64,000 nucleotides of DNA. Origin: Cymodocea nodosa. Lineage: Eukaryota; Streptophyta; Magnoliopsida; Alismatales; Cymodoceaceae. The notes under the pieces were generated by a model, which made no database searches, was not told the DNA's origin, and saw only the letters and a list, made by a program, of their open reading frames with translations. Position numbers and translations under genes: made by a program. The stretch covers positions 24,402,001 to 24,466,000 of the forward strand of contig CM072337.1 of the NCBI GenBank assembly GCA_036874045.1, in the 5' to 3' direction. Of the stretch, positions 13,501 to 24,944 are shown piece by piece. How positions within the stretch are numbered: position 1 is the stretch's first letter; every line of letters begins with the position of its first letter.

Positions 13501-16500
13501 TGTTTTTTTTCAGGTATATATTGCATTATGATATCCTATATTTAACCATTGGGTGTATTAGTACCTGAAAGAGAATTTTTTCTCTGAAAAGAGAATGAGT
13601 AAGTAAAAGATATAAAGAGAATGATAAAGTAAAAGTGTTTTCAGGTATATATTGCATTATGATATCCTATATTTAACCATTGGGTGTATTAGTACTTGAA
13701 AGAGAATTTTTTCTCTGAAAAGAGAATGAGTAAGTAAAAGATATAAAGAGAATGATAAAGTAAAAGTGAATTGCCTATTACTTTAAATCATGTGCAACAT
13801 CTGGCCACGATGGTGGTTTGCTGATGGGATGATTGAGGATGAATGGAGAATGTACAATTTATAGAATTAATGATGAAGAATATTCAACTCCTAGAATTAT
13901 AGAAACACTGGCAACATATCTATGATGCAGCTTCAGAAATGATAGAAACATTAATATGCTTTTATTCTTTCCATGATTTTAGGTCCATGATGAGTACTTA
14001 CGTGATGTATCCTATTTTTATGAGATGTGATGAGCCCCACTGAAAAATGTGAGGCACCAAAAATTACGTAGCCTATTGCAATAAGCAACTAAATTAACAA
14101 AATCATTTTCTCCTCCATTGGAATATAAATTAAAATTTGTCTTTCCTTCTTTATTTTTCAAGTTCACTTTCAATGGTAAACTTGGGCATATCGCTTAATA
14201 TACCATCCTACCTTTAAACGAAGTACATTGCAAAAAGATAATTAGCTTCCTTGTATGGAAAACTCTTGCAACTGATGATGAAGTCAAACAAATTTCTTTT
14301 TACACCTACATGCTTGTTATCGAGTCTGCAAAGAAATACTTGTCATCTGCAATTTGCATTCTCATCAGCCATACATGTGGGATTCCATTGCTTTAGATGG
14401 GAGCTATCCAGCTAGCAAACTATCTTAATATTGTTGATTTATTGTAGCTAAACAGGGCAAAAGGATTGCAATCATTGTTCCATTCTCATCTCCATATAAT
14501 TTTGACTAACTCTATTCAATCCTTTTGCACAAAAAAAAACTCAATTCAATCCAAGTTTCAAATGAATGCTGTGTGGATAATAAATGATTAAACATCCAGA
14601 GGTTAAATCATTAAAAAGTTTTTAAATTTTGTGAAAAAGTGCCTTATTTAACTCAAGTTTTAAAATTTTGTGAAGAAGTTTTCCCACCATTTAACTATGA
14701 TTTCACTTAATGAAATAACTAAATTTATATTTGCTAATATTTTCACATTTTTCAGTAAAAACCCATATGCTGAACTCTTAATTAAGTTCTTGTTGGCGAG
14801 TTGCATGAGGTATAAATGTATAATTAATCGTTTATATATCTTATCTAAATTAATGGATATATAATTTTTTCAGTCTTTAGTAAACAACATCAGATCGAAC
14901 AGTTCAATTTTTTTTTTCATATAATGTAACATTGAGCAAACATTTTTTATTTCTATTATTTGATTATTTCACACAGACGTTAGTCACCGCACATCATGAT
15001 TTGTGCTTAATTGAGGAACTTTTTTCTAGATACCTGTGAGCAAACTTTAGGAATTTTTTTGCTTATTGAGCTCTTCAAACTGCTTAGCTCATTGTGACCC
15101 AGATTATGTTTCTCTCTGCTACAATGTCATGAAAATGGTCCATGTTATTTTTGCCACCCAAAAAAAGAGTAGAAAGTCCATGTTATTAGCCACATTGCCT
15201 AACTTTTCATATGATTCAGATGATTAACAAAGCGTCTATGGAGGGGACACTGTTGACTCGAAATTGGGATCTAGAACCACTTTTCCCCTTGCCAAGTGCC
15301 ACGTCGGAAATTTCTAAGTATGTCATAGTGCGATTTAACTTTTCTCCTGTTTATAATATTTTCTATTAGATAATTATTGAGATTTGTTTTTAAATAAGAA
15401 TGCTGGAATTTAGCACTTTTTACTAGTTTAGTTGTAGTAGAACTGCATGCCTTTTTTATGCATCTTTATTCATTAGCTTTCAATGTTCAGCCTGTCTGTC
15501 ATGCTTTTTCTTCCTTTAAAATTCTACTTGTTTAGTGTCACAACTTGGAATTAACCTTCCTGTTAATTTGGATGTGACTATACTAAAAATGTTGCAATCC
15601 ATTCTAATCTTAATCATCAAAAGCACTAAGTTCCTGGATTTTCAATCAAATGTTTCTAAAGCAAACTTTCATTTCTAAATCTTTTCCATGTATATCCTGT
15701 ATTATTTCACCAAATAAACCAAGATTATCCCACTTCTTGACTTATATGCCAACAAAGTTCATCAGACAAAGAGATTCACTCATGCTATCCTTATACTATC
15801 CATAATATACACAAATACTTTGCTTTTTCTTATTAATTAAATATTTACATGGTATATGACACACCATACAAATCTACAAAATGTCTCACCCCAGTTTCCA
15901 CAACAAAGCAACGAACTAGATGAACCTTTCTTGAAGAAGTCATATTGCACTCTCCTTATGTAAAAATGTTAAAGAATTTGACAAGTTTTACAGCCCAGTA
16001 AATACTACATTAAATGTTATGAGCCTTCAAGTTTAAACAAATCTGAATGCAATGTAAACCGTCAGAATATTATGCATGAATTCTGCTCATCAAAAATAAA
16101 CTCACATAAGACAACAAAGAGACACAAATGGTATGTAGGTACACATGATAATTACGTCATATTTCATTCACATTTCATTTTATATAAATTTTGTGTATTG
16201 GTATGTACTTTGTATTTTCTACTTTCCTCTTTGATCAGATGTGACACATTATTGTCATCTTAACCGGTGGTTTACAAACTTAGAGGTCAAAAAATGCCAT
16301 TGGCCAATGATACTTTTTTGTTTTTACTCTATTCTCAAGTTCCAAGTTTACCCATTTCCTACAAAGGATCACATTCCATTGATCAAATGAGCCCACATAT
16401 CCTCTAGTCATTGATCTACAAATTTTCATAACGAATGATTCTTTAAAATACTGTTACTTCTCAACATAATTCCATTTAACTACCTAGATTTAATTTCACT

Positions 16501-19500
16501 AACATATGTGATTCAATAAGTAATAGTGTCCCAATAAAAAAAGTGATGGTGTGCAGAATACCCAGTACAACAAACTAACGTAGCCTGAGCATTTCATCTT
16601 CAACCATTTTGCATCTTTTTTTGCAGTAGTACGGAGTTGTCTGCTTCCATCTCTCCGTTGGCCAAACCTAGGCGAAGTCCAAGTAGACGTACCAAAAGTC
16701 GATGGGAGCCTGTTGCAGAGGAGCAATCGTTTGAGAGGTTACCATGTGCCAACCATTTGTCAGGAAAAAGTGTTGCTTGGGATAATTCAATATGCAACAA
16801 CAAGGTGGTAATTTATTGAAATCATGCCATTTTATTACATATTTTAGGTAGAAACCTTTAATCAAGTGGTTTTAAGCTTTTTTTTTTCTATTGCTCTTAA
16901 CTCATTCAATGCTAGCTTCCCATGTCGTCAGGTGCTCATGTTTCTGTAGCTATTATTCTTGTATGTTGAAAGCTTATCAAGAGCAGAACATATTAAATCT
17001 TTTATTTTCTTGCTTCAGTCTTCCCTTTTGCAGGCCAATTCCGCAAATCCTGATGTTAAGGAGAATGGTTGGAATAAAACAAAATTTGTTCCTGCACAGC
17101 ATCAAACCCTTTCCATTAATAACACAATGAGACCACCTAAAAAACAACGTCTTGATGATTCAAGTGCAGTTGAAAATGGTGATGTTTCTAGCGATAGTGA
17201 TAAAGATCAAGGCTTAACAAAATATTACTCAAGTGCAATTGCATTGGCAAATTCACCTGAGGAAACAAAGAAACGTGAATATCGGGTTAAACGTTTTGAG
17301 AAAGGGCATGGCCATCAATCAGAATCAACACCTTTCAGGTTAAAAGGCACTGGTGCTGGAACTTTATATACTCGAAGATCAAATGCTCTCTTTCTTGCAA
17401 AAGATCACGAGGATGGTGCCAAAAAGGCTGTGGAAGATATTGATTGGGATTCACTTACTGTCAAAGGAACATGCCAAGAAATAGAAAAACGCTATTTACG
17501 TCTCACTTCTGCACCTGATCCAGCCAGTGTAAGTACAAAGACCTCAGCTGCTGTTAGTTATTTTTTATTTTATGATTATGTCTTATATATTATATAAAGA
17601 AAACTTTTTGTCATAATAATGTGTAAATTTCTAATAACTTAGTATATGATTGTAATTTTTTCCATCATTCTTTCACTTTTCTATTTGCGTGATTACTTTT
17701 TATCTTCTTTAAAATTCTCTCACAACCTTATTAATTTTTATCATTTTTTTATATTATACATTTTTTGTAATTTCATTTTAATTTTTAAACACTCTATGCT
17801 AAAAGGGAAACCTAAAATAAAATGAAACATTAAGAAACCATGGCTTTTAGTAATATGTCATATTCATTTCATTACAAAAATCAATGTATCTAAAACTTTT
17901 GGCACTTTCAAATGATCATAATGTTAAAATTATTTTTTATTAATTCAAAATTGAGTTATAATTGTTAGGAAGCAAAATTTTAAATGATTTTTATTATATA
18001 CTATAGTGGAAAAGGATTAGGTTAATGAGTAACTTTTTCAATAAAAGATCGTCTGTATTGTTTTTTTGAAGAAAAAAAAATCATCAGGCATTGTTACATT
18101 TAGAAATTACTAATAATTTTTTTCATTTCTAATAAATATTTTAAATTTATCGTATGAATGATTAATCCATGCAAAACACAGAATTATTGTTAGTATTATT
18201 TATTTTAAGGTGTGTGCTTCCTCCTGTTTATTTCTTTTTATTTTCTTCTATTGAACCTCTCTGTACTTCACTTTCTCTCTTGATGAAAATTTCATAAATC
18301 AAAAGTCAAAAGCAAAGTCTTGCTTATAATATAAAATTATAAATGTTATTTACAGGTAAGACCAGAAGAAGTGTTGGAGAAAGCTTTGCTGATTGTTCAG
18401 AATTCACAAAAGAATTACCTATACAAATGTGATCAGTTGAAATCTATTCGTCAGGATCTAACTGTGCAGAGAATTCGTAATGAATTGACTGCAAAGGTTT
18501 CCTTTTTTTTTTCTTTCCCGTAGATTATGTTATCCCATTAATGTAGCATTTGAATTGGAACTATGATAAATATCCTGCCTCCTCTTAAATATTATTCTAA
18601 GAATGCTGCATTGCCATACTTATCACTCTCTCAGGTGTATGAAATACATGCACGCCTAGCATTGGAAGCTGGAGATCTCTCTGAGTATAATCAGGTTAGT
18701 CTCTGTTTGATTTTCATGCCGTTTTCCAATTTACACTCTCAAATTCTATTTTGAACCGTATCTTTTCTTGTATACATTTTTAGATATATTTCGTAAGAAA
18801 TCAACTGCACAATGAAATCAGCATGAAATCCTCAGCTGTTGAGCTCCAACTTAGGGATGAATAATGGAATGGTTAACCGGTTTGCCTGATCACCTTACCC
18901 AACTTTAGAAAACCCTTTGAGAATGGGCAACCAAACCCATGATTGATGGTCTTCATTTGAGATTTAGAACCTTAGGAGGCTTTCTGCGATCATTTTTTCT
19001 AAAATTTCACACATGATCAATTATTTATTCACCAGATATTATTGTGAGTTACCATCTGCTGTGCTTCTTGATATTGTCACAGTGCAAACATAAAATCAGT
19101 GAACGTCAACTGCTTGATACAGTGAACATTCCGTTTGATTGTTTTACAGTGCCAATCACAGTTAAAAACTCTATATTCGGAAGGAATCCAAGGATGTAAC
19201 TGGGAGTTCTCTGCCTATAACTTGCTTTGTGTAATACTTCACTCCAGCAACAACAGGGAACTTCTATCATCAATGGAAAGGTACCTGCTGATCTGTATAG
19301 TCTGCAGTTAATTTCTTTTTGGTGTTTGAAAGGTAATGCAGAATTCATTAAATAAGCAAAAACAGAAAACAGTACAACAAATTATAATTGAAGGAGAAAG
19401 AAGCAAATAAAAGAAACAACGGAGACAATAATAGAACTTGCTGTTGTGTTGTTTTATTTATTGTATTCATCTTTTGATGTTGTGATTAAGTGAATTTAGG

Positions 19501-22427
19501 ATATAACATCTTGCAAATATTGTATGAAAATTTTATAATATTAGCATTTTCAAAACATACTCAAGTTTTCTGGTGTGGGTAGAAATGCCATAATCTTCTA
19601 AATTAGATTGGATAAAGAAGCCATGCATATGTAAACTCAAATGGTAATAAACATTTTGTAGGCTGCATCTTACGAAACATAGACATGTTTTGTTTTAGAG
19701 CATCATTGGTGTTGTACGCATGGGAAAAAGAAATAATTACTAACATGGAAATGAAGAGTACAAAATAATTAGTGAATTTTTTTTGCTCGTGTAACAGGAA
19801 TAGATAACATACTGATTAAAAATGAATGTAGTTTTAGCAATCTGGATACTCATTATATTGACACGGTAAGACAAACTTCTTAAACTGTGAACTGTATACC
19901 TCATCTTTTATTTATGATGTTAGTGTTTAATAATTAAAAGGCCGATGTTAGCATAGAAACCATGTTAAGATGTTCAAAAGTTCAGATATGATGTTCAAAA
20001 CATGGGGAATTTACCTTTTTGATGTTTTCTATTTGCCTACTACAGATCAATGTGACGAAATTATAATATTTTCCTTTTGTTTTATGAGACGACGAAGAAC
20101 TTAGGCTCATTTGCAACATGATATGAAACACAAATGCATAAGTTACTACTTGTGAAAATGCTGCTTAAAATGGGCGCCGATATCATTTAACATGGAAAGA
20201 AAAAATAGGAGTTACCCTCTGCAGATGATGCAGAGGATCTAAAGATGGTAGAATGAGATGTTAATCTTATACAGGTTTTTATTGTTTTATTTATTTTTGC
20301 TCAGAGATAATAGAGGGTGAAGCTGTGACCACTGGTGTAAAACCTTTTTTTTTGTATTACATCTTTATAGGTCTTACCTTTTTGCTTGACTTTTTGGGAT
20401 TATGGTTGATAACAAGTTAAGATTAATTGTGCATCAAATATATTATTCAGCTTTTACTCCTTGAATGGCCGTCATGTCTTCTTGTTGATTAGTGATTGCA
20501 AGTATAAATACTCTTCAGCGAAGCTGATCAACCATGGAATTTCATATTTTCAGACTTCATAATTCTAATCTTATAAATGGACTTAATGCCTTTATAAGCC
20601 AAAATTGTCATAAGTGGATCATGATTTATTGGTCATCCAATAGAAATATAGGTCAAACATGTGCTTTGAGTTTCTTATTAGAAGTAAAATGCAGAAAATG
20701 GGCATTAGTGTTCTGTAAAATGGAGAACTACCCTTTTAATGTTGTTGTTGGTTTAATAATTTAACATAGAACTTAGTAATGATAACAATAATATATTTGT
20801 GTGTAAAATTTTAAATTATTTAATTAAGAAAAATCAAATATTTTAGGAACCATGAAAATTTGAGATAGGGTGTGGAAATTTTTTTCAAAAATCAGTAAAT
20901 TTGAAAATCATTGTAAAACTGTTTAAGTTTCTTGTTACTAAACTTGTGTGCATTTTCTTTCAAATTAAAGAAATCCAAATTTTACTGCTAAAAAGTATCT
21001 TCATTTTTTATGGCCCATGTTAATAAGCTGAAGGGGATTATTGATAACTGATGGTGATTAATCATGAAGAAAAGCTTCAGTTGATAAAGTATCGTAATAT
21101 CAGACAATTGAGTTTTTTGGTGCTTAAGATGTTTGCCCTTGCACTTTTCCATGCATGCATGTGCTTTCAGAATATTGTTGTGCATTTATCTGTGTAAAAA
21201 TTTAGAGTTCAACGAAACTGCAAAAATTTGGAAGCTGTATTGCATCTATCTGTTTCTTTATTATGTTGTTGATGATGTCATCATCATTTACTTTGGAATT
21301 CCCTTCAACATCAGATTATCTACCAAAGCAAAAGAAAATGATGCTGTCAAGCATGCTCTTGCCGTCCGTGCTGCAGTCACATCTGGAAATTACGTGTCAT
21401 TTTTCAAGCTTTACAAGAAAGCTCCAAATTTGAATACCTGTCTAATGGGTACTTGATTTTATCATTGAACGTGTTTATTTTCAAAAGCCAGAATAATGAA
21501 CATGTGCATTTGTGTATTTTAATGTCTGCTATTCCATTCCTTTTGCCCTAATAAATGAAATTCATGACGCAGATATATATGTTGAGAAGATGCGGTTTGA
21601 AGCTATTAGATGCATGTGCAAATCATATCGCCCCACACTACCCGTGGCATACATTTCTCAGGTCTTGGGCTTCTCGGTGGATGGACTGGAAGAATGTGAT
21701 GATTGGCTAAGGGCGCATGGTGCAATTACCATAACGGATAATAATGGAGAAATGCAGCTTGACACAAAGGTACACTAATTTTTATATATATTTTTACATG
21801 GCATCTCGTGTACCTTGGTTATTTTGTCAAAATGATCTTATCCATCCACCCCATCCTTTTTAAAATTGGACATGCTTTCAGAATTTCATCTTTGCATCCC
21901 TGCAAGTAAGATGTTTAGGTCGTCCCAATAATATTCCTCTTGTTTCCATATGGCAATGATCCTTAATCCCACCATATCGGTTCAGTAACATGCATGCCAT
22001 AATACTCTTGGTTCCGCAATTGTTTATTTTCTCTTGTAGACTATTTATGCGTTAGTTAAATATTGATTGGGGTGAGTCTTAGGCAGCCACAACATTAATG
22101 CCATTCTACTGTGATTGGAGGCAGCCTCTTCATTTATTAAATTTGCATATAAGTTGCCCCTCCATTGGTGCGGTTATTGTGCGCCGGTTTGCCCTTTTCA
22201 GTTGAAAAAACTACTGATTGCATTATCTTTATGAAGACCGTAACAATAGGCATACTTTTCTTTAGGATATGAAACGGTTTGGTTGAATCAATTTTGCTGA
22301 TATTTTTTACTTGTAAATTTTGTTTCAGACATCGTCATCCACACTCTTCATGCCTGAACCAGAAGATGCTGTTGCTCATGGAGATACAACCCTTGCAGTT
22401 GATGATTTCTTGGCAAGAGCTACATGA
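1584..22427 (+). CDS. SAC3A: SAC3 family protein A (SAC3/GANP domain; LENG8/Thp3-like)
   Basis: Thirteen coding exons: 1584-1634, 2836-3687, 4183-4629, 5562-5660, 15220-15317, 16627-16804, 17034-17528, 18356-18496, 18635-18694, 19150-19280, 21315-21448, 21573-21769, 22329-22427. All junctions are GT-AG and all phases agree, giving 2982 nt, 993 aa, close to the roughly 1000 aa of plant SAC3A. Residues about 20-450 are low complexity, rich in S, Q, N, Y, G and H. Basic stretches at about 529-541 (KPRRSPSRRTKSR) and 608-614 (RPPKKQR) look like nuclear signals. The SAC3/GANP (PCI-like) domain covers about 700-930, with EIEKRYLRLTSAPDP, YEIHARLALEAGDLSEYNQ and VEKMRFEAIRCM. The family works in the nucleus in mRNA processing and export (TREX-2-related; yeast Thp3, human LENG8). 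The second ATG at 1605 is an in-frame alternative start. The 9.6-kb fourth intron is full of transposons, yet the frame is intact. The exact first exon is the least certain part. Confidence 0.93.
5661..8353. other. Start of the giant SAC3A intron
   Basis: Non-coding AT-rich intron. Around 6000-6660 there are repeated motifs built on aaatatgaattcaaatat that recur near 8160-8300, probably old repeat DNA of unknown class. The LINE remnant listed separately lies between about 6890 and 7900. Confidence 0.5.
6890..7900 (-). mobile_element. L1-type LINE remnant (zf-RVT end of ORF2)
   Basis: Read on the minus strand, about 7400-7190 gives WNNLASTKVQMFAWLLM and, further on, a CSFC...CP pattern with MRQLFFGCPKIAAW. 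That is the zinc-binding segment (zf-RVT) following reverse transcriptase in plant L1-type LINEs. Upstream (7720-7680) comes a short EDGWIFGVGNG-like stretch typical of the linker before it. Several stop codons and frame changes interrupt the reading and neither the 5' part nor a poly(A) tail is seen, so this is a dead, truncated copy in the SAC3A intron. Confidence 0.7.
8354..8479 (-). repeat. 3' LTR of the copia element
   Basis: A 126-bp terminal repeat, TGTTAG at its 5' end on the minus strand, matching 13372-13483 almost base for base apart from a short length difference. Confidence 0.92.
13372..13483 (-). repeat. 5' LTR of the copia element
   Basis: A 112-bp terminal repeat next to the primer-binding site at 13359-13370; the partner of 8354-8479. 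Confidence 0.92.
13511..13768. repeat. 131-bp tandem duplication
   Basis: The segment starting caggtatatattgcattatg at 13511 recurs at 13642. The two units (period 131) differ at about one base, so the duplication is young. It begins only about 30 bases from the right end of the copia element. Confidence 0.93.
13769..15219. other. Remainder of SAC3A intron 4
   Basis: AT-rich intron sequence. I see no gene, element end or RNA here. It ends in the acceptor atgattcag before the exon at 15220. Confidence 0.5.
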
Positions 22428-24944
22428 TGACGATTTCAGATATATTTGTATTGTATTTATTGGAGGAATTTATCACTGCAACCTCATCAATGGAGCACTC
22501 AGACTCAACACCGAACGGTTCTCTGCAAGAGCGACGTTTTTGTCTCTATACTGTAGAACAAAAGCTAAATGAAGAGCGTGCATGGTTTTGTGGTATATCG
22601 TCGGCAGTTATCGTTTAGACCACAACAGTCGGCTTTCTTTTGTCACCATGTCTGAGAATCATCTTTCTTCCTCATATGACAGGTGGAAGAAGAACGTATT
22701 GTATTCTTTGCAATGTATAATATGAATATCTCAATCTTAACATGCGTTCCTTGATTCAGGCTCACTGATTATTGTAGCCACGCGTCTGATATTTCTGAAA
22801 GTCACAACGTATCCCAACTTTTATTGCCGATATCAAGTTTAGTTTAGTTTTTGTTTTTTTAATAATATGGATCAAATTTAGTTGTCGATCAATATCTTGA
22901 TGCTTCCAAAATTTCTTGTTCGATTTATGCAGTTTATTTGACTTCTATCATTTTTAGGAGGTGCTAGAATCAATATTATTGAATTATTTTTAAAAAATCA
23001 ATAAAGATTTGTTTGTACAGCTGAAATTAAATCTAACAGAATTAGAATTTCAGTTAAAAATACAATCAAATGAATATAAAATTTAAAATTCAAGTATTTA
23101 GTATATTCAAGAATTAGATATAAATTGAAATTTAAGTATTTATGTACATATAAAAAAGTGGTAAAATTAAAATTTTATATTTATGTATGATAATAATATA
23201 ATATAGGTTGTCATTAATTAATATAATTAGTTAATAATATTTTAATTAATTATTTAATATGTCTGATATCATTAGACAGTAATATATTATTAATATATCT
23301 TTACATTTAATAACAAAATCTAAATATTCACAAGAATAGATGAAAATGAAATTCTTACATAAAACCATCAAAAACATTTTGTAAGAAAAACATGTTGCAA
23401 GTGTGGGAAGCAAAGGCGGTGGCCGATGACAGCTTTGGAAGACATGGTGAGAGTTGTTTTCTTGTTCTTGACAAAATGAAAAATTAGATACATAAAATAC
23501 GTAAGTTACGGAGAAAAGAAAAAATTAAAGTGCTCACGCAAGTACAAAGGAGCAACCTTGAAAGAAAAAAAAGGGTACAGAGGAGTACTGAAGAAAGGGA
23601 GGGAAAGAAGAAGAAGAATGGAGTTATTAAATCTTCCTTCAACTTTATCTTTGTTTGATCATCTTTTTAAGGCGTCATCAAATTGAATATGATCAAATTA
23701 AGGGTTTTTTTAACTTCTCGTCATCTCAAAATGTGTTCGAGACTTCGAATCTATAGATTTCTGCAAAAAAGGTCATGGTAGAATGCCTTAAGATGTCATT
23801 TATGCTCGACCAATTTTTAAAAAACACGTTAGTAAAGACAATCAAACTACTATGCCGACAAACATTATTAATATAAAATAGATATATGTTATATTTATTA
23901 TTATCTTAAATTCCTTATTCAAATTATGTTTTATCGTGCTCTCACATTTATGGATATTCTATATATATTTTTCATCTTTTGACCATCCTATAATTTACAA
24001 ATACATCGTGCCATAGTTTTTTTAGAAGGTTTTGGTATAATATTTATGCAATAACAACAAAACAAAAATAATTTGAGTAATAGTCTTATTGTTTGGGGTT
24101 GGACACATGAATAATTTTCTTTCGTACATTTCTATCTATAATAAATATTCAGTTAATTTATTAAATTTAAATCTTTTATCACAATTCTTAATCAAGTAGT
24201 TTTAATTATTTTTATACTTTTTAAAATTTCTTATGCATTAATTAATTCTTTTCTCCTAGTATATATCCTTTATCCTTCCAACTATATAATCAAATTGTTA
24301 AGTTAATTTTCTCTTATCTTATCTCAAATTCTACTTCTACTATATTTTTAATAAAATAATTTTTTTAACTTATTCTTTATAATATTGGTACTAGTCTATC
24401 TAAATATATACATCTCAAAAAATATTAACTTTTTATAGATTATTATACTTTACAATCTAACATTTTAAATCAAGTATAATAGGATGAATAATAGTTTTAT
24501 CAAATTTCTCATTTTAATTTCTATGATGTCCTTTCATCACATGATACATAATCAACTAAATAAAATAATTTGAATAAATATTATAACAATATTTATAATT
24601 TTTATTGAAATTTAAATTCCGATAATATAAAAAATAACATCATTAAAAAATAAAAGATACAACATTGTATATTCAAGTAACAAGTGATCTTTCACTAGAT
24701 TTAAATTTACTTGAAATAAATCAAATCAACGGAATATATTAAAAAAATATAAAAATAAAAACAAGCCAAGTCCAGATCTGGAATCGTGAGATCCAAGCGC
24801 AGAAACTCGTGCCTCGGGAGTACAACAGCAGTAGTAGACCAGAAGTGGCGGTTACCGCAAGGAAAGGCGGACTGTTTTCCGGTTCTCCTCTTCCACTCTT
24901 GTCTCCTCACCCGGCGGAGGTGCAGGAGAACTCGCCAGATCTCC
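22428..24944. other. SAC3A 3' UTR, spacer and TBC gene 5' leader
   Basis: The SAC3A 3' UTR probably covers 22428 to about 22860. From there to 24780 the DNA is very AT-rich, with no gene, and includes the RTE LINE tail at 24049-24600. The 24780-24944 stretch is suddenly GC-richer and looks like the 5' UTR of the TBC gene. The two genes run in the same direction about 2.5 kb apart. Confidence 0.5.
24049..24600 (-). mobile_element. RTE-type LINE, 5'-truncated 3' end
   Basis: Starts with a caa-rich tail (aacaacaaaacaaaaataat) then gtcttattgtttggggttgg and acatgaat. This is the complement of the familiar plant RTE 3' end (..CATGTAGCCGACCCCAAA..TTGTTGTTG). The same layout occurs at 40781 and 43212. 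Only the terminal few hundred bases remain, decayed. Confidence 0.6.

Noticed and set aside
5661-16626. Direct splice of exon 4 (ending 5660) to the exon at 16627
   Set aside because: It would put TAG at the join. The 15220-15317 exon restores the phase and carries a conserved SAC3 segment.
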